NCBI GenBank assembly: GCA_030272155.1
Contig: CP126191.1
Coordinates: forward strand, 5,230,501-5,294,500
Direction of reading: 5' to 3'
DNA length: 64,000 bases
DNA from: Tetradesmus obliquus
Lineage: Eukaryota > Chlorophyta > Chlorophyceae > Sphaeropleales > Scenedesmaceae
Positions within the stretch are counted from its first letter, which is position 1; the number at the start of each line of letters is the position of its first letter. The translations under genes were made by a program, and so were the position numbers. This document shows positions 24,172-35,376 of this stretch, in pieces. The notes under the pieces are model-generated. The model did no database searches and had not been told where the DNA came from. It worked only from the letters and a program-made list of their open reading frames with translations.

Positions 24172-25524
24172 ATGACGAGCTTAGACAACAGGCAGTACTT
24201 CCCCTGTTTTGACGAGCTGCCACTGATGGATGAGTACATGGACCCGCAGTACTACCAGGATATTGGCGGTGGCACCATGCTCCCGCTGAAGCACTGGTGC
24301 TACATCGCAGAGATAATGGACGACTCCTTAAGCCATGTGAGCAGCAGCAGCAGCAGTGTTTGGGGCTGGCAACTCAAGCAAGCTGCTGCTTGGAGGCATA
24401 CATGCATGGGGGTTGGCAGCAGCGCTTGCAAACTGCAGGCTGGCCGCAGCTGCAGGCCTGACACAGGGCAGCCGCGCACACAGCAGCCCAAGCAGATGCC
24501 AACACGTCACAGCAGCCACAACAAAAAGCAGTGTGCACCAGCTGTTATGCACCCACTGCAACCCACCTGCTCCCCGTATGCGTCCTCGCTGTGCTGGCAC
24601 TGCTGCTGCTGCTGCATGCAACCGGCACTCCCAGGATCCCTCTCAAACTGCTGCTGCCACCCCACCTCACCTCCCACCTCACTCACCCGCCTCACCCCAC
24701 TGCAGATGCCGGACTTCTTCCACCGCGTGGAGGTGCGCGACCTCACGGGGCACTGCAACAGCGTGCTGTTCAGCCCTGAGCAGGGCCTGGACTACGCCAG
24801 CCTGCGCCGCGGCGCCACGCTGTTCGTGCGCTACGCGGCCAAGGCCTACTTCAGCGACCTCATGACACAGGTGCGGCGATGGGCGCCTGCGGCTGCAGCT
24901 GAGCTGCTGATGGGTCTTACGCACTATGCAGATCTGTACGATGGCAGTTGTCAGGCTGGCTTGGTGCACTGCAGGGTAGCATTGCTGTGCTCTGTCGCGC
25001 TGTTTGAATTTTAGATGAGTTCCGGCAGTTCAACAACAACAATGCAACCTTGCAGCATGTACCAGTTTGCAGCAGCCGCACACTATCAGACAGGCAAAGG
25101 CAGCTTGCTCACTTTCGCAGCAGCCCAGGGCCGCCTCGCTTGCTCCGCCATGTGTTCGTCCGCCAACCTGCTCTAGCTGCGCCTGCCTGCCTGCCTGCTT
25201 GTCTGCCTACCCGCTTGCTGTCATCAGGTCATCAAGGTGGACGACTGCAGCTACGTGAAGGTCATCCCGCGGGGCCTTGACGACCTGCTGCTGCTCAGCC
25301 ACTGGTACTTTGCAGGCAGGGCCGCCTGCAGCGCCTGCAGGGCGCCCCTGGGCGGCGGGCCTGCGGCGCAGTGCAGTGCGTGTGAGGCTGCGCAGTACTG
25401 CAGCGGGCAGTGCATGGTGCGGCACGCTGGGGAGCACGAGCAGCACTGCGGGCTGTGCCGGCAGCTGATGGATGTCATCAATGTGGACATGGACCGCTTC
25501 ATCCAGCCGGTGCCCTTCAGATGA
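24172..25524 (+). CDS. MYND-type zinc-finger protein
   Basis: Exons 24172-24336, 24706-24870 and 25228-25524 (55, 55 and 98 codons plus stop) give 208 residues. The C-terminal part has a complete MYND finger: Cys144, Cys147, Cys159, Cys162, Cys168, Cys172, His180 and Cys184, with the standard spacing C-x3-C-x7-H-x3-C at the end. MYND fingers bind two zinc ions and mediate protein contacts. The N-terminal 110 residues are acidic and aromatic-rich (YFPCFDELPLMDEYMDPQYY) and belong to no family I can name. There is no SET domain, so this is not a SMYD methyltransferase. The same frame stays open upstream of the ATG but without another ATG. Intron 1 begins GTGAGC followed directly by an AGC run. 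Confidence 0.86.
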
Positions 25525-25619
25525 TGAGGTTGCTGACAGGCTGCTGACAGGTTGCTGACATACCTTGCGCTGATGAGGTTGCTGACAGGCTGCTGACAGG
25601 TTGCTGACATAACTTGCGT
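25522..25619. repeat. 49-bp tandem repeat starting at the MYND stop codon
   Basis: Two copies (25522-25570 and 25571-25619) differ at about two positions near the end of the unit. The first three bases of copy 1 are the TGA stop of the MYND gene. Each unit itself contains three GCTGACA sub-repeats. Confidence 0.92.
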
Positions 25620-25964
25620 AAACAAGACATGTTGCTTATGTAGAGAGAAGTTGCGTATGTATTTGTGCGGGGTGTGTGTGTGGGGTATGGTGTGTTAAAA
25701 GTGGGTGAACCAGGCAAGGGGCTGGTTCACGTTGTAGTGAGCCGCTGCGCCTCCTGGCCAATGCCTGTGCAACAGCACCACCGCAAGATGCAGCTGATCG
25801 TGTAGCACTGATAATGCCGACAGCTGCTTTGCTGGTCGTAGCTCAGACTGCAATCTGATTTATTGTTGAGTAATGCTTATTGGGGTACTGCGCATAACGA
25901 TCGGCCAGTTGCCATGCATGCAGTGTATGGTAAACATCGAAGCACAGTTGCAACAGCCAGCCTC

Positions 25965-25967
<3 letters not shown>

Positions 25968-26008
<41 letters not shown>
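25968..26008. repeat. CTG microsatellite
   Basis: A pure CTG run of 41 bases lies in the intergenic region after the MYND gene, outside any called exon. Confidence 0.95.
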
Positions 26009-26415
26009 ATGCAAGGACACCGTACTGCATGCATTGCTGTGCAGTGCTTGTCCAATGGCTTCATTGGACGCAGCATGCTGTGTGTCTTAGCGCACAGTTC
26101 ATGCATCAGGCTTCTGGCGTGCGCAGCCTTTGTTATGCAGCACAGCCACCCGGTGCTGCAGTTGAAACCATGTCTTGTTCTGCCACCGCACATACTGGGC
26201 ACATGCCCTGGATCGAACTGCAGCCTGATGACATGTTGAATTGGTTTGTAAGCATGCCTGCACTGCTGATGTGTTGAAGCCGTCGAACAGCTGGAAGCGC
26301 TGGCATCAGTGTGCACAGTGCCTGCCACCCTGGCATGTTGCTGGCAGAGTCACAGCATGCATCAGGTGCACAGCTGTGCATTACCAGCGTCCTTCGGCGT
26401 CCAGGATTTGTGTGG

Positions 26416-26465
26416 TTCGCAAAAGGACGAATATGAACTTTTTGTACATTCGTCCTTTTGAATCA
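26416..26465. repeat. inverted repeat / hairpin
   Basis: AAAAGGACGAAT (26421-26432) is matched by its exact reverse complement ATTCGTCCTTTT (26448-26459) across a 15-base loop. Pairing can extend imperfectly outward through TTTGTG on the left and CACAAAG on the right. ATTCGTCCT occurs once more near 26754. Confidence 0.85.
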
Positions 26466-26794
26466 CAAAGCAGCTGGCCCAGCAGGCCACTAGTAATGTT
26501 TTGTGCTGGAGTGTTACACGACAGGGGCATTGCTGTATGCAAGCCAGTGTGTACAAGTGGATGCAGAAATCGGCTGGTTGCATCGCAGGCTGCAAGCGGC
26601 CGGCTGTTTTGCTACTATGGTACTGCTGCCAGCGACTGCGCAATGCGCACTGCAGGCATGCCGCATGCAGGGCCTGGACTTCAGGCAGCGGCTACTTGCA
26701 ATGCGTGTTCGCCTGCAATTCTTCATACCACTTGAACATCCATGCGGCATATACATTCGTCCTAATACAATGCTGAGGCACGCGTCCAGGCACT

Positions 26795-26799
26795 TGTAA
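26795..26799 (+). terminator. candidate TGTAA poly(A) signal of the MYND gene
   Basis: TGTAA lies about 1.27 kb after the MYND stop, near where triplet runs typical of VPS36 coding DNA have not yet begun. Assignment is tentative because of the distance. Confidence 0.25.
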
Positions 26800-27101
26800 C
26801 TTCAAATCACGCGGTACAAAAATACGCGGTGGAACAGGCCGCCGGCGGGGCGCCCCGCCCCAGCCAGTACGTAGACGCTGGCAGCTGCTGCAGTAGACGC
26901 GTACACCACATTCAAATTGGTGCTACACGCTCAGCGCCAGCTGCATCTTAGATCAGGGATCGCAATCAGCAGTGCCACTGCAACACACAACGGCACGCAT
27001 GCAGGCTGTCAACGCAACAGCACCACCGCAGCACGGTGCGTACTATGCCGCGTAGTATCCACACACAACTTTGAAACTCATCCTTCTGTCAACAGCAGCA
27101 G

Positions 27102-28337
27102 CTACACGGCCAGCGGCTGCGCTGCCATAAAGAAGTTGGCAAAGAAGCGCAGCCCCTCAGGGCCATCATCACGGCACAGCACGCCACGCGCCTCCGCCAC
27201 CAGCAGCGCCTCGCGCGCCAGTGTCAGCGGCAGGCTCAGCGCGCCACTCACATCTGTTGCTGACAGCGCCGGCCCCAGCTGCACACCAACAGCTGCAGCT
27301 GATGCTGCTGCGTTGCGGTCTCCAGGTGTTGCGCTAGCTTGCTGCTGCTGCTGTTGCTGGGCCTTGTCTTGCAGCAGCCGCTGTATGCTGCTGCAGAGCT
27401 GCGCGTCGCTGAACTGGCTGCCCTGCACCACGATGACGCCGCTGGGGAATTTGCGCACACGCAGCGGCAGGCCCACCTGGCAGCAGCAGCAGCAGCAGCA
27501 GCAGCGCCAGCAGCAGAAGTGCAAGAAGGGAGGGTAAAGCATTGTGTGACAGACACTGCTCACTATCCAGCAAATGGGCCTGCCATTGGCAAGCTTTGCA
27601 GCATGGCTGCAGCAAGCAAGGACACCATCTGCACAGCTCCAAGCAGACCTCCCCGCACTGCACATGCACCGCCTAAGCAGCTGCCAGCAACAGCCCGCTG
27701 TCCACTCAGCACCACCCAAACTCAAGTGCACTCAAAACCATCCCGGGCTACACCAAGTGCCCCCTTTGTACACGTGCTGACACAAAATCTGCAAAATCTG
27801 CAACAAGTCTGCAACACCTTCGTGCTGCGGGCCGCACCTGAGGGAAGGCCTCGCAGGCCTGCAGCAGGTCATCAGGCGACACAAGCTCGCTGCCGCGCGC
27901 GCGGTTGAACAGGCAGTACACATCAGGCAGCATCAGCACGCCCCCGGCACGCGCCAGCGGCGCAGCAAGGAAGTCCGCAAGCTGCCTGCTGAGCTCCTGG
28001 TGGTAGCGTGCACCTGCGGATGCTTTCGTCACAGGGCTGGCGATGCCCATCGCAATCAGCTGCAGCTGCGTGTCAGCATCCAGCAGCAGCTGCTCGCCGC
28101 TGCTGCCGCCACCTTCTGCGGCACTGTTATTGTTATTGTTCGTGTTATTTAACGCGATGCTGCCATCGGGCCCCATGACGCCCCTGAACTTCTCAGCTAG
28201 TGCCACCATGTCAGCAGCCATGGCCATGAGTGCTTCCAAGTCCCTGAATGCAGCAGCCAGGCTGGCACTTGTCGCGCTGCTCTTGGCTGCCTCACGATGC
28301 ATGATGCCCGCCACACCCACCACGCGACTGCCAGGCC

Positions 28338-28380
<43 letters not shown>

Positions 28381-28963
28381 AGTGCTAGGACCCGCACTGC
28401 TGTACCCTGCCGGGCCACTGCTGCTGCTGCTGTTCAACACGCCGCTGCCAGCAGCAGCGGCAGCTGGGGGCCACATGCTGCCTGCTGCAGCACCTGATGA
28501 AGCAGGTGCCCCAACAGCACTCGCAGCTGCCACAGAGCCCAGGCCCCAGCCTGGCAGCGGCGCCTGCTGCTGCTGCTGCTGCCGCATGGCTGCCAGCTGC
28601 TGCAGCTGCTGCAGCTCCTGCCTGCTGACCTGGCTGGGCTCAGGGCCGGCCCAGGGCGCATGAGTGGAGGGGTCAGCGCTGGCAGCCAGGATCCAGTCGA
28701 GTGCGGCCTGCATGTGCTCGCTATGGGTGGCCAGCAGCGCGCGCAGCACCCGTGGACGCGGGAAGCCCTGCATGTGCATGCAGTTGTATGTGTGGTGAGG
28801 TGGGGCAGGTTGGGAGTGAAGCAGGTTGGGAGTAAGCAATTTGGGAGTGAAGCAGCAGCAGCAACACACACTGCAACCATAGGTATACCGTTGCTGCTGT
28901 GTTGAGCGCCAGACAGAGGGAAGGAGTGGTTGCAGGCAGTAGCCACTTCATTCAGCTTGCATG

Positions 28964-29000
<37 letters not shown>

Positions 29001-29237
29001 ATGCTTTGTTAGCCTTCTTCAGTGCTGCCAGGGGGCCCTGCGGCACCCCTCACTTCCCACACTCACCATATCTAGCAGGGCAGACAGCAGCTCCCTGTCA
29101 ACTGCTTGGATTGCTGGCTGCTGCTGCTGCTGCTGCATTGACATCGGGCACTGCTCTGTTGCAGCGGCTGCACCAGGTGGCAACCGCCCCTGCAGGCCAT
29201 CTGCAGGCGAGCTCAGCCTGCCGGCTGCTGCTGAATG

Positions 29238-29279
<42 letters not shown>

Positions 29280-30353
29280 GCCACTTGGTGCGCTGAGCCT
29301 GCCACTGGCTGGGCCAGCCCAAGATGTGCCTTGTGCACCTGCTGGCTGCTGCATCTGCTGCTGCGCAGATTGCTGCTGCTGCTGCTGTCGCTGCTGTTGC
29401 CTCTCTAGCTGCTGCCGCAGCGCCTGCATTGCTGATGTGAGGTGGTCGTTGAATGCGTCTGGCCCCTCGCCCCGGCAGCGCAGCTGCAGGTACCTGAAGG
29501 TGGCACTGTTCTGCACTGCAGGCGGCACCCAGCGGCAAGAAGCAGGACACGGTCAGCACGATGACAGCGCAGGTGGTGGGTCTGTAATTACCAAGCTGAG
29601 AGCATGAAGGCTTGTAGACAGCACAGCCGCATGCAGCTGATGCAGCTGGTGCCGTGCTGCGGAGGAACTGCGTGCCGCTGCCTGCCACTTGCGCCACACG
29701 CGCTCACTGTTGCGTAGAGAGTTGCAGTAAACACACTGTGCCTAGCACGTTGCAACATAATGCCCGCTCACTGTTGCAGGGCTGGCTGCGCAGGTCCACG
29801 TAGACCTTGAGCTCCAGCCGCACTTTAGGGTTCATGAGGTTGAGCCCGTACTGCACGCGCTTGCTGCTGCTGTGGATGCTTTCCAGGGGCAGGCAGCAGG
29901 AGCGGCCAGGCGCAGGCCTGGCGCCGGCATCTATCCATAGCACGCGGTGGCTGGTCACAACAGCGTAGCCATTCTGCAGTCAACAGCAGGGATGGCTGTT
30001 TGAGGTTTAAGCAGCACTTGCGCCGCTGTGCTGTTGGGGCTGAGGTGTGGCACAGCAGAAGCGAACGTGCAGCAGCAGCACCAGCAGCAGTGGTGGTGGC
30101 AGCAGTGCTCGCACCTGGTAGCGGTCAGCTGTCTGGCAGCCCTCCGTGCCTCCTATGCCTTCAAACTCCAAGTCAACCTGGCAGTGACGTTTCGCGGCGC
30201 CATGTGTGAGATCGAGCACATCACAAGCTGCATCAGCAACAGCAGGTGGGGAGGGTGTGCCCCACCCACCTTGTCCAGCAGCAACCTCTCGATCTCGCTG
30301 ACAAGCAGCTGAGGGCGCCCACTGGCCGTTAATGTAACCTTTGGCAGAATCAT
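27102..30353 (-). CDS. VPS36: ESCRT-II subunit VPS36 with an internal UBA-like domain
   Basis: Exons 30353-30270, 30177-30115, 29973-29772, 29515-29067, 28767-27838 and 27476-27102 give 700 residues. Residues 1 to about 150 form the GLUE domain: LTASGRPQLLVSEIERLLL, VDLEFEG, and GYAVVTSHRVLWID match plant VPS36. Residues about 414-700 form the winged-helix EAP30/VPS36 region: VVGVAGIMHREAAKSSATSA, then AFRDLEALMAMAADMVALAE and the LSRQLADFL segment. Between them are Gln and Ala tracts and, at about 257-295, a UBA-like module (RELLSALLDMGFPRPRVLRA, later AALDWIL) whose Met-Gly-Phe loop is split by intron 4. VPS36 binds ubiquitinated cargo and phosphoinositides on endosomes and, with VPS22 and VPS25, recruits ESCRT-III. 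No NZF finger is seen. ATG at 30353 was chosen; the frame runs upstream only to a GTG. Confidence 0.93.
28339..28380 (-). repeat. CAG microsatellite coding for 14 Gln in VPS36
   Basis: Fourteen CTG units on the plus strand are read on the minus strand as a run of Gln codons in exon 5 of VPS36, in the linker before the EAP30 domain. Confidence 0.95.
29239..29277 (-). repeat. triplet run coding for polyAla in VPS36
   Basis: The same GCT/CTG repeat type as elsewhere, but read in the frame that gives about 14 Ala residues in exon 4 of VPS36. It lies in the linker between GLUE and the UBA-like segment. Confidence 0.93.
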
Positions 30354-31214
30354 TGCTGCAGCTGCATCGCAAGTGCTACACACGTTGTAAGCGTGCCCTT
30401 CAGATGTCGCAGTGCACGGAGAGCACGCGGCGTGCGCTCCACGGGAAATCCTGCTTTGAGAGTAGACGTTTGGCGACAGTCAGCTAGTTTGAATGGACGG
30501 CTGATGAGAGTACCCCAAAGGAAGAACCCTACCCGACTACTGTACCTGACAACCCTTGCCCCCAGGACGTGTCATCACGTTCCTGATCGCTCCACACGTG
30601 CTGCAACAGCATCAAGCGCTGTGATGGTGTGTCCAGAATGGCAAGAAGCACACTTTGATGCTGTTAGTGGGCTGTTGTCGACAGCAGACGTCAGAAAAAC
30701 TCTGTTACCTCCAAATGCAGACAGGAACTGCAGCCTGAAAGCAGACACCAATACACCAATACACCAAAGCAGACACCAATACATGACACAGCATACATCA
30801 GCACCAAGGCAATTGGCTGGAACAATCAATAGGTCAACCTGTAACTGCCTTGTGCAGTGTGTCTGGCACTTTCCATAGCTGTGTTGTAAGTGCATGCCTA
30901 CGCCCAGCATAACCACCGGTCCGTACACAACTGAACGCGGCAACAAGAACTTCCATACTCTGACTGTAACACAGTTAATTTGAATGAATCCCAGCTGAAA
31001 TTGCACTGTTTGACGCAAGTGCAGACTGCCAAAATTCAGCAACTGTCACGCTGTCATGCCTAAACCATGGAACCTGACACTACAGACACACTGTCAGCAC
31101 CCGCCGCTACTCCATACACACGCTCCAACACCAGGCCCCACACAGGTGCAGCACCACATGCACGACCCTACACTGTTAGTCACGGCTGCAGCCGTATGCC
31201 CCGCCTGTCCTGTC
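30354..31214. other. VPS36 promoter side and 3' side of the site-1 protease gene
   Basis: Both flanking genes are on the minus strand. The sequence is relatively AT-rich, has almost no triplet runs and shows only a short repeated CAGACACCAATACA motif near 30742-30785. I see no exon or RNA gene. Confidence 0.55.
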
Positions 31215-31485
31215 CTATACATCCAGCGGCGAGGGCGAGCGCCGCCCCACTTGTGCGTAGCCCCACCGCCTGCCCCACTTGCCGCGCCCCGCGCCATTGC
31301 TGCTGCTGCGCATGCTCCACAGCACCACAATGCCTATCACACCCGCAACACAAATGAATGTGGCCAGCGTGACCGCCTGGCTGATGAAGGCGCTGCGCTG
31401 GCCCTGCTGCGCCTGCTCCTGCTCCTTGGCAAAGTGCTGCGCGTGGTGGCCCTGGCCGCCCGCGGCACTGCTGCTGGCCTTGTCG

Positions 31486-31517
<32 letters not shown>

Positions 31518-34500
31518 GTTGGCATCATCTGCCAGCTGCTGCAGCTTCTCTGCCTCCTTCGCTGCCGCCTGCTGCTGCTGCTCCTGCTGCTCTTCAACTG
31601 GCTGCTCAGCCGGTGTGTCCGCTGGCGCAGCTGCAGCTGGCGTATCAGAGCCGCGGCTGGGCTCCTGCTGCTTGTCCTGCTCCTGAGCAGTGGTGCTGGC
31701 GTCGCCACTGGCCGCTGCTGGCGTTTGCTGCTGCTGCTGTGCTGGCTCTTCCTTGGGTTTTGGCTCTTCCTCTGAGCCTCCAGTGGCTGGCTCCTGCTTG
31801 GCCTCCTCCTGCTTAGCTGCAGGCTGCTGCTTGTCCGGCTGCTTGTCTGGCTGCTTGTCCGCCTTATCTGTTTTCTGCTCCTGCTGCTGCTGAGCGGGCG
31901 GCGGCGAGTCAGTCCCCTGGTGCTTCCGCACCTGCGAGTTGCTCACATCCTCCTGCACAGGCTGCTCCTCCTGCTGCTGCGCAGCATCCCCGCTGCCGCT
32001 GCTGCCCGTGCTGGCTGCACTGCTGCCAGCAGCAGCCTTGGGGTGCTTCTGCTTCCAGGCATCGCCGGCAGGGCAGTCTGGCGGCTGCCTAAACTGGCAG
32101 GGTGCGCTCATGTGGCAGGCATGCGGGTGCTGCAGCACCCAGCTGTACTGCGTGAAGTTCACATCTGCGCGGCGCTGCGGTGCTGCGGTGAAGCCTGCTG
32201 CCCTGAAAGGCGCGGCCTGCAGCTTGTCTGCCGGGGTGAGGCCAGCGTCCTTGCCCAGCAGCAGCTGCTGGAACAGCGCCACCAGGAACTCGAAGCAGGG
32301 GCCAGTCTGCGGGCGGACAGCGCAGGGGCAGGGCAAGCAGTCAGGAGGGCGCGCGACAACAGACACAGAAGCAGCCAGCGGGTGCATGACGCAACATTGC
32401 GAGAACCGAGCGCGTACACAGGTGCTGCAGCTGCTCATTTTACACATGCAGTGCTCGATTTCTGCAGGAGGCAGGGGCGATAAGCCCAGGCCAGCAAGCA
32501 CAGCAAGGGTAGCGGCAAAGAAAACAGACTGCATTCTGCAGTTGTTTAGAGCTTCTGCAGCTGCTCTTATCCCCATGCAACATTCAGTGGCTGCTGCTGC
32601 CGCTGCCCGCCCCCGCTCACGTTGTGGCTGCTGTCCAGGCAGTTGGTGTCGCTGAACACCGCCACCTTGCCGCTGCCGCTGGGCGCCACGCCGAATGCCG
32701 CGTAGTTGCCCGGCACGCCCGCGCCCTTGCCCGCCACATCGGTGAGGTGGCTCACGTGCAGGTGGCCGCCCGCAGGGAAGGTCGCGATGTTGGAGCCGTA
32801 CGCAACCTGCACGGCGCGATGCAGCACAGCGCACACAGCCATACCCGTGATGATACCAGGTTGGGTTAAAGATGCTTGCTGACCTGCAGCTGAGCTACAA
32901 AGCTCCCCAGTGCCGTTGATTGCCGTGAAGCCACAGCACACGCTGCTGCTTGACACAGCTGTATGCACACCATTGCTCCCACGCCTGACTCAAACTGACG
33001 ATTTTGCTTGAGAACCCAGCTAACTCTGTTGGATACATAAATAGCATTGCGATCACAACTGTGCAATGCCAGAGCTGCTGTGCATGCAGCTACCGCTCCA
33101 TCCGTTGTGCACCTGCAGCGTGTGCTTGCCCAGGCTGGTGGAGCCCTGCAGGATGCGCTCGCCCAGGCTGATGCCGTGCGGGGCCAGCAGCTCGTTCAGC
33201 GCGGGCACGTTGGACCCGCCCGTGATGGGCGTCCACCAACTGCGAGTGTTGTCGTCAAAAAACTTCATCTGCTTCAGGCTCTCCTCGTGGTACCTGCGTG
33301 CAGCAGCAGCGGTGGCAGTGGCAGCACCATTAGCAGCAGCACTTGAGGCGGCAACGGCAGCACATGCACAGATTGTTATGGGCACGCACACAGCATGCCC
33401 TATGCTGCACTCAGCTTGGCAGCGGAGTGCTCGTGAATCCACACGTGTTTGACTCCCGTCCACCGTGGTGAGGTCTACAAAGGTGAGCCGTCGCTTACAA
33501 GGAAACACGAAGCTGCCTTAGCAACACAGTAATGTATATGCTGGCAGCAGCACCTGCCGCTCTTCCTATCGAGCCACTCACCACTCAGCGAACACCACCA
33601 GAGCCATGCCATGCTCCTTCACCGCCGACGTGAGCGCGGCAACCTCCTCCCTGCAGCAGCAGTGCAGCAGCAGGCGGCATGAGCGCTGGAGGAGAAGACT
33701 CGCAAGATGCTTGACATGCACTGCACCCAGCGCTGCAGCTCCTCCTAAATGGGAAGGGCTTAGCTCCACTCATTGCGCTGCCTGTCGCAATCGTGCACCA
33801 CCATACCCCACCAACCGACACTCTTTTGCACCACTCCTGCTTCAGCGCGGCCCCAACGCCCCAACCATCACCCAGTCATCTTGCACAACGCCCAGCCACA
33901 CACCAACCACACCTCGCCAATTGCCATCCAACCGCCACCCGCCCTGGGGCTTGCTGTCTCAGCTAGAACAGCGATAAAACAATTTTGTCCCCTTGTATCT
34001 ATGACACACCTGGCACGCAAAGCGTTGAAGCAGCCACTCACTTGTACCACTCCTCCTCCGCGTCCAGCACCAGGTAGCCGCCGTAGTTGCGCGGGTCAAA
34101 GCAGCTGGCAGGGCTGGCCAGCAGCTCCACGCTGAAGCCGGCCCCCCGCAGCGCGTCGTAGGCCTCGTGGAAGTTGGTGTAGGGGTGGTCGCCGTGCCAG
34201 TCCAGCACGTCACTCTGCAGGAGACGGGAGGGGTGGGCGGCCGTATGCAGGCGAGAGGCCGACAGAAGCAGGGAATACAGATGTTGGAAGGCAGCAGCGC
34301 AGGTGTGCGGTGTGTGGCTAAGCACCTTCTTGACAAGCTGCTCGTTTGCTGTGTGAACGGTGATGCGCCAAACCTTCTGGAAGCGTCAGTCTGAAGCCTA
34401 ACTCAAGCAGCATGACCCCTGCCGCTGTAAAAACCACAGCGCACCAGAACGCAAACACACCAAGAGCACTCATGCTGCTAGCCGAGCAGGCGCACCTTGA

Positions 34501-35341
34501 TGTCCAAGTTGTCGCGGGGCACGTAGCCAGGCGGGTACTTTATGCTGTGCAGCACGTCCCACACGATGCGCTGCTCACGCGGCGGCGTGGGCTTGATCAC
34601 CGCGCTGAGCGGCACCACCACCTTGCTGCTCTGCGGGTCTTTGCTCTCCGCGCCCAGCTGCCCCGGGCTGGTGATGGTGAAGGTGATGCGGCCGGTGGCA
34701 TTGCCGCTGAACGCCTCGGCAGCAGGGCTCACCTGGCAAAACAAGCACAGCGCAGCAGGACAGAACAGGGTGTTGCAGAGGCTGCGCCGCACAGATGGGC
34801 CCATCAACACATATTGGCAGGCAATCAAAACACCCTGCCGGCACAGCAAACACCCTGCCGGAGTCCCATGTTGGCCTGATCAAGCTGCACAGACACATCC
34901 AAATGGGTAGCGCCCGCCCCACCTGTACATACACCGCCAGGTAGCCCGACCACGGCCACAGCACCTCGCTGTACTGGAACGTCACGTGCAGCATCTTGCC
35001 CCCCTCGTCCAGCCCCTCGTACACGGGAGGCCCCGCAAAGTAGCCCGTGTTGGCCATGCCATTCACCACGGTAGCATTCAGCACCACCGGCAGCGCGTGC
35101 GCGTACAGCGGCTGCTTGCAGTGCGGCCACATGTAGGGGCAGTCTGCCAGGTGGATGGCCGGGGGTATGAGCGAGGCGCGTGGCGTGTAGTTGGCCAGAA
35201 TGGCTTGCGAGGCAGGCAGGTTGATGCGGCCGTTGCCCTGCTCATGCATGTTGAGCTGTGGCAGCCGGAACGCGCCCTCCACCAGGGCCTGCTTCATGGA
35301 GGCGGGGTTGAGCAGCTGGGAGCGTGGACATGGAGTCGCAC

Positions 35342-35376
<35 letters not shown>

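Larger units (their letters stand above)
25525..27101. other. 3' intergenic region between convergent MYND and VPS36 genes
   Basis: It contains the tandem repeat after the MYND stop, a CTG microsatellite (25968-26008), a hairpin-forming inverted repeat (26416-26465), and a plus-strand TGTAA at 26795. No coding exon is supported; open frames here are short and largely driven by the CTG run. Confidence 0.6.

Noticed and set aside
30354-30383. Upstream GTG start for VPS36
   Set aside because: The frame extends ten codons to a GTG only. The ATG at 30353 begins directly before the conserved LTASGRP motif.
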